Positions 62,201 through 64,000 of a DNA stretch of 64,000 nucleotides are shown here, piece by piece; the first letter of the stretch is position 1; every line of letters begins with the position of its first letter. The notes below the pieces were generated by a model. The model saw only the letters and a list, made by a program, of their open reading frames with translations. It did no database searches and was not told the DNA's origin. The DNA is from Isoetes taiwanensis. Taxonomy: Eukaryota > Streptophyta > Lycopodiopsida > Isoetales > Isoetaceae. The DNA lies in contig JAJEKV010000015.1 of assembly GCA_021234155.1 (NCBI GenBank), forward strand, positions 2,886,852 to 2,950,851, given 5' to 3'. Position numbers and translations under genes: made by a program.

Positions 62201-64000
62201 GGAGGCCATTTATATTCCTTAAGTTTTTATTAAGCACAAGAAATAAATGTTCTTTTCAGCCAATAATGGGGATCAATCAATTCACACCTCATACGGATTG
62301 AAATAATAGGGTTCCAAAAAGAGTGGGATAGCATGTGACCCACCTTAATTAATCACGACTTGTATATTTAGCATGTTAAAACTTAACCTAACATTTTATC
62401 TTTTGGTTTTTATGTCAATTTTTGCTACTTTTTGGCCGACTTGAATTACTTAGTGTAAAAGGCCCTTTTGACAGTCAAACAATCGATTTGCGTGGAGTGA
62501 CCCATGTGGTTGCTTTCTTCAAACTTGATTTTACTAGTAAGTCCAAATTGTATTTATATTGATAAAGCAACTACATACATCGCATATTTTCAAAACAAAA
62601 CTAATAATCTCTCAGAGTTTTGTCTTTCCTGATCCTCCTGACTAGGTTCATATCCTTGGGCATCACCCTCAGCCTTTTCGCGTGAATGGCACACTCCCGT
62701 GCATACTTTGTAGATAAGCTAAATCAGGCTCTGTCATGATTGTAACTTTCCCGTGCATACTTTGTCAGGCTCTGTCATGACTGTAACTTGCCAGAGATGC
62801 AATCCCATGTTATCACCTATTGAGCCTACTCTAGGTTGCATCTCCATGGTCCAATAAGGTGGTCGCATTTCCCGTCCTGAAGTGTAGTGGCTCCACAGGC
62901 AGCTAGACGATCGTGGGAACACATGTCCTTCCCCTACTGAACTTTCCAAAACAAGAGCCAGGCTGACATCTATAACTCTTAAGAAACAGGACAACACCAT
63001 TGACCCAGGGAGTGTCAGATCCATACTCGACCCACACGTGACCGATTATAAATCTAGCCCGCTATAGGATCCCAGTAGCCACGCTCAACAGGGTCCTCCT
63101 TCACTTTGCCATTGACCCCATTGTGTGGTGCTCAGTCACTCTATAGCCTTAATAGCCTGGTGGGCTCTATGCACAGGTTGTATATGTTCCATGAATGAAA
63201 GGGTCTAAACTAGGACCATCATCTAAATAATGGCTACTAGGTCTCTACCTTCCGTCCCAATACACAAGCGGTGCAAACATGAGGTCAACCAATATTGTAC
63301 ATCATCATAACCTGATAAATAACAAGAATAACTAAGCCTAATTCCTAATCACATGCAACTAACTTAAGTCTAGGGTTTATAATCAGAATTGCATGCTCTA
63401 GAATGACTCTATTAGAAGTATGACATACTAACTCATCTAGAATGCTAACTCCCAGATGAACTAGCTAAGAATCTACTCGAAAAGCCTGCTCCTGAAGAAC
63501 TCTCATGTCCCCGGCTGTTCTAAGGTCTCTATCACTTGCAAGCAGTTTGGAATAGATGCTTCTCCTCTGATGCACGTAAACTCCTGCAACAAGCTATGAT
63601 GTCGAAGACGATCCTTGAATCGGAGTTGTGGCCTTGGCTGGGATCGGGAAGCCGATGGAGCCAAAAGTGGCCTACGTTTGGAGTTTGGCCTTTTATGTAT
63701 TAAGGTTCACATGAAAGGCCACTTGACTCCAATAGGGTGCGTCCATGTGGCGGGTGACCTATAAGATGAAGGCACGTGGAAATGGGTTCCCCCGTAAGGT
63801 TGGCTACATTATATAAATAAATTATCCATGCCCCCCCACGTGGTGCATACAAGTCTACTAATGTAGAATTGTATGGGTGACATGGCCAAGGATATATGTA
63901 TTTATCTTTGTATATCCTAGGGAGCGTCCGCGATCCATAATTCATAAGTATTTGTATTATGCAAAATATAGAATGCAAAAAAAGTAAATCATAAGATTCA
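62201..64000. repeat. 14.4 kb tandem unit, copy 4 (cut by window end)
   Basis: Collinear with 1-1800 of copy 1 and 47781-49600 of copy 3, with only scattered differences from copy 3. It shows that the array continues to the right of the window. It contains the LTR-like segment and the start of the 41 bp duplication. Confidence 0.94.
62670..63930 (-). mobile_element. LTR-like segment, unit copy 4
   Basis: Same segment as 48255-49560, with the duplicated PBS-like block near 62727 and 62767 and only a few substitutions. Confidence 0.55.

Overview
The window looks like nuclear DNA of a land plant with a large, transposon-rich genome. Evidence: Ty3/gypsy LTR retrotransposons, LINE fragments, short GT-AG introns, an oxysterol-binding-protein-related (ORP) fragment of plant type, and a transferred piece of plant mitochondrial nad1. 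I cannot name the species; a fern, lycophyte or other large-genome lineage is only a guess. No intact protein-coding gene can be asserted with confidence.

Layout. (1) About 40 kb is a tandem array of one ~14.4 kb unit: copy 1 at 1-13335 (truncated on its right), copy 2 at 37019-47780 (lacks the first ~2.2 kb of the unit and has an internal ~1.4 kb deletion), copy 3 at 47781-62200 (complete), copy 4 from 62201 to the window end. The phase is arbitrary because the window opens inside the array. In order, each unit carries: an LTR-like segment with a degenerate primer-binding site; several short duplications; AG-rich non-coding DNA; a TATA-like box followed by a hairpin; a 5'-truncated LINE (reverse transcriptase end plus Cys/His C-terminus, plus strand); a broken multi-exon glutamine-synthetase-like gene (minus strand); a GTTTAATG-rich minisatellite; a nad1 fragment; and short palindromes. 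(2) The array is interrupted at 13336-37018. From left to right this segment holds a 3'-truncated Ty3/gypsy element with most of its RT missing (minus), a second decayed Ty3/gypsy element (minus), an unrecognised minus-strand open region, and a gag-position low-complexity ORF with PBS and 5' LTR (minus). The LTR is related to the LTR-like segment of the 14.4 kb unit. Then come a LINE 3' end (plus), a multi-exon minus-strand gene with a RING-H2-like Cys/His cluster and a GT-rich minisatellite in an intron, a broken ORP C-terminus (plus), and a 5'-truncated L1-type LINE with a clear target-site duplication.

Sequence quality. Comparing unit copies shows that differences concentrate where another copy has CAG or CTG; copy 1 and much of the central segment read CG, G or ACG there and are frameshifted. 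I infer that many breaks are base-calling errors at methylated CHG sites rather than real mutations. All 'pseudogene' calls in the window should be read with that in mind.
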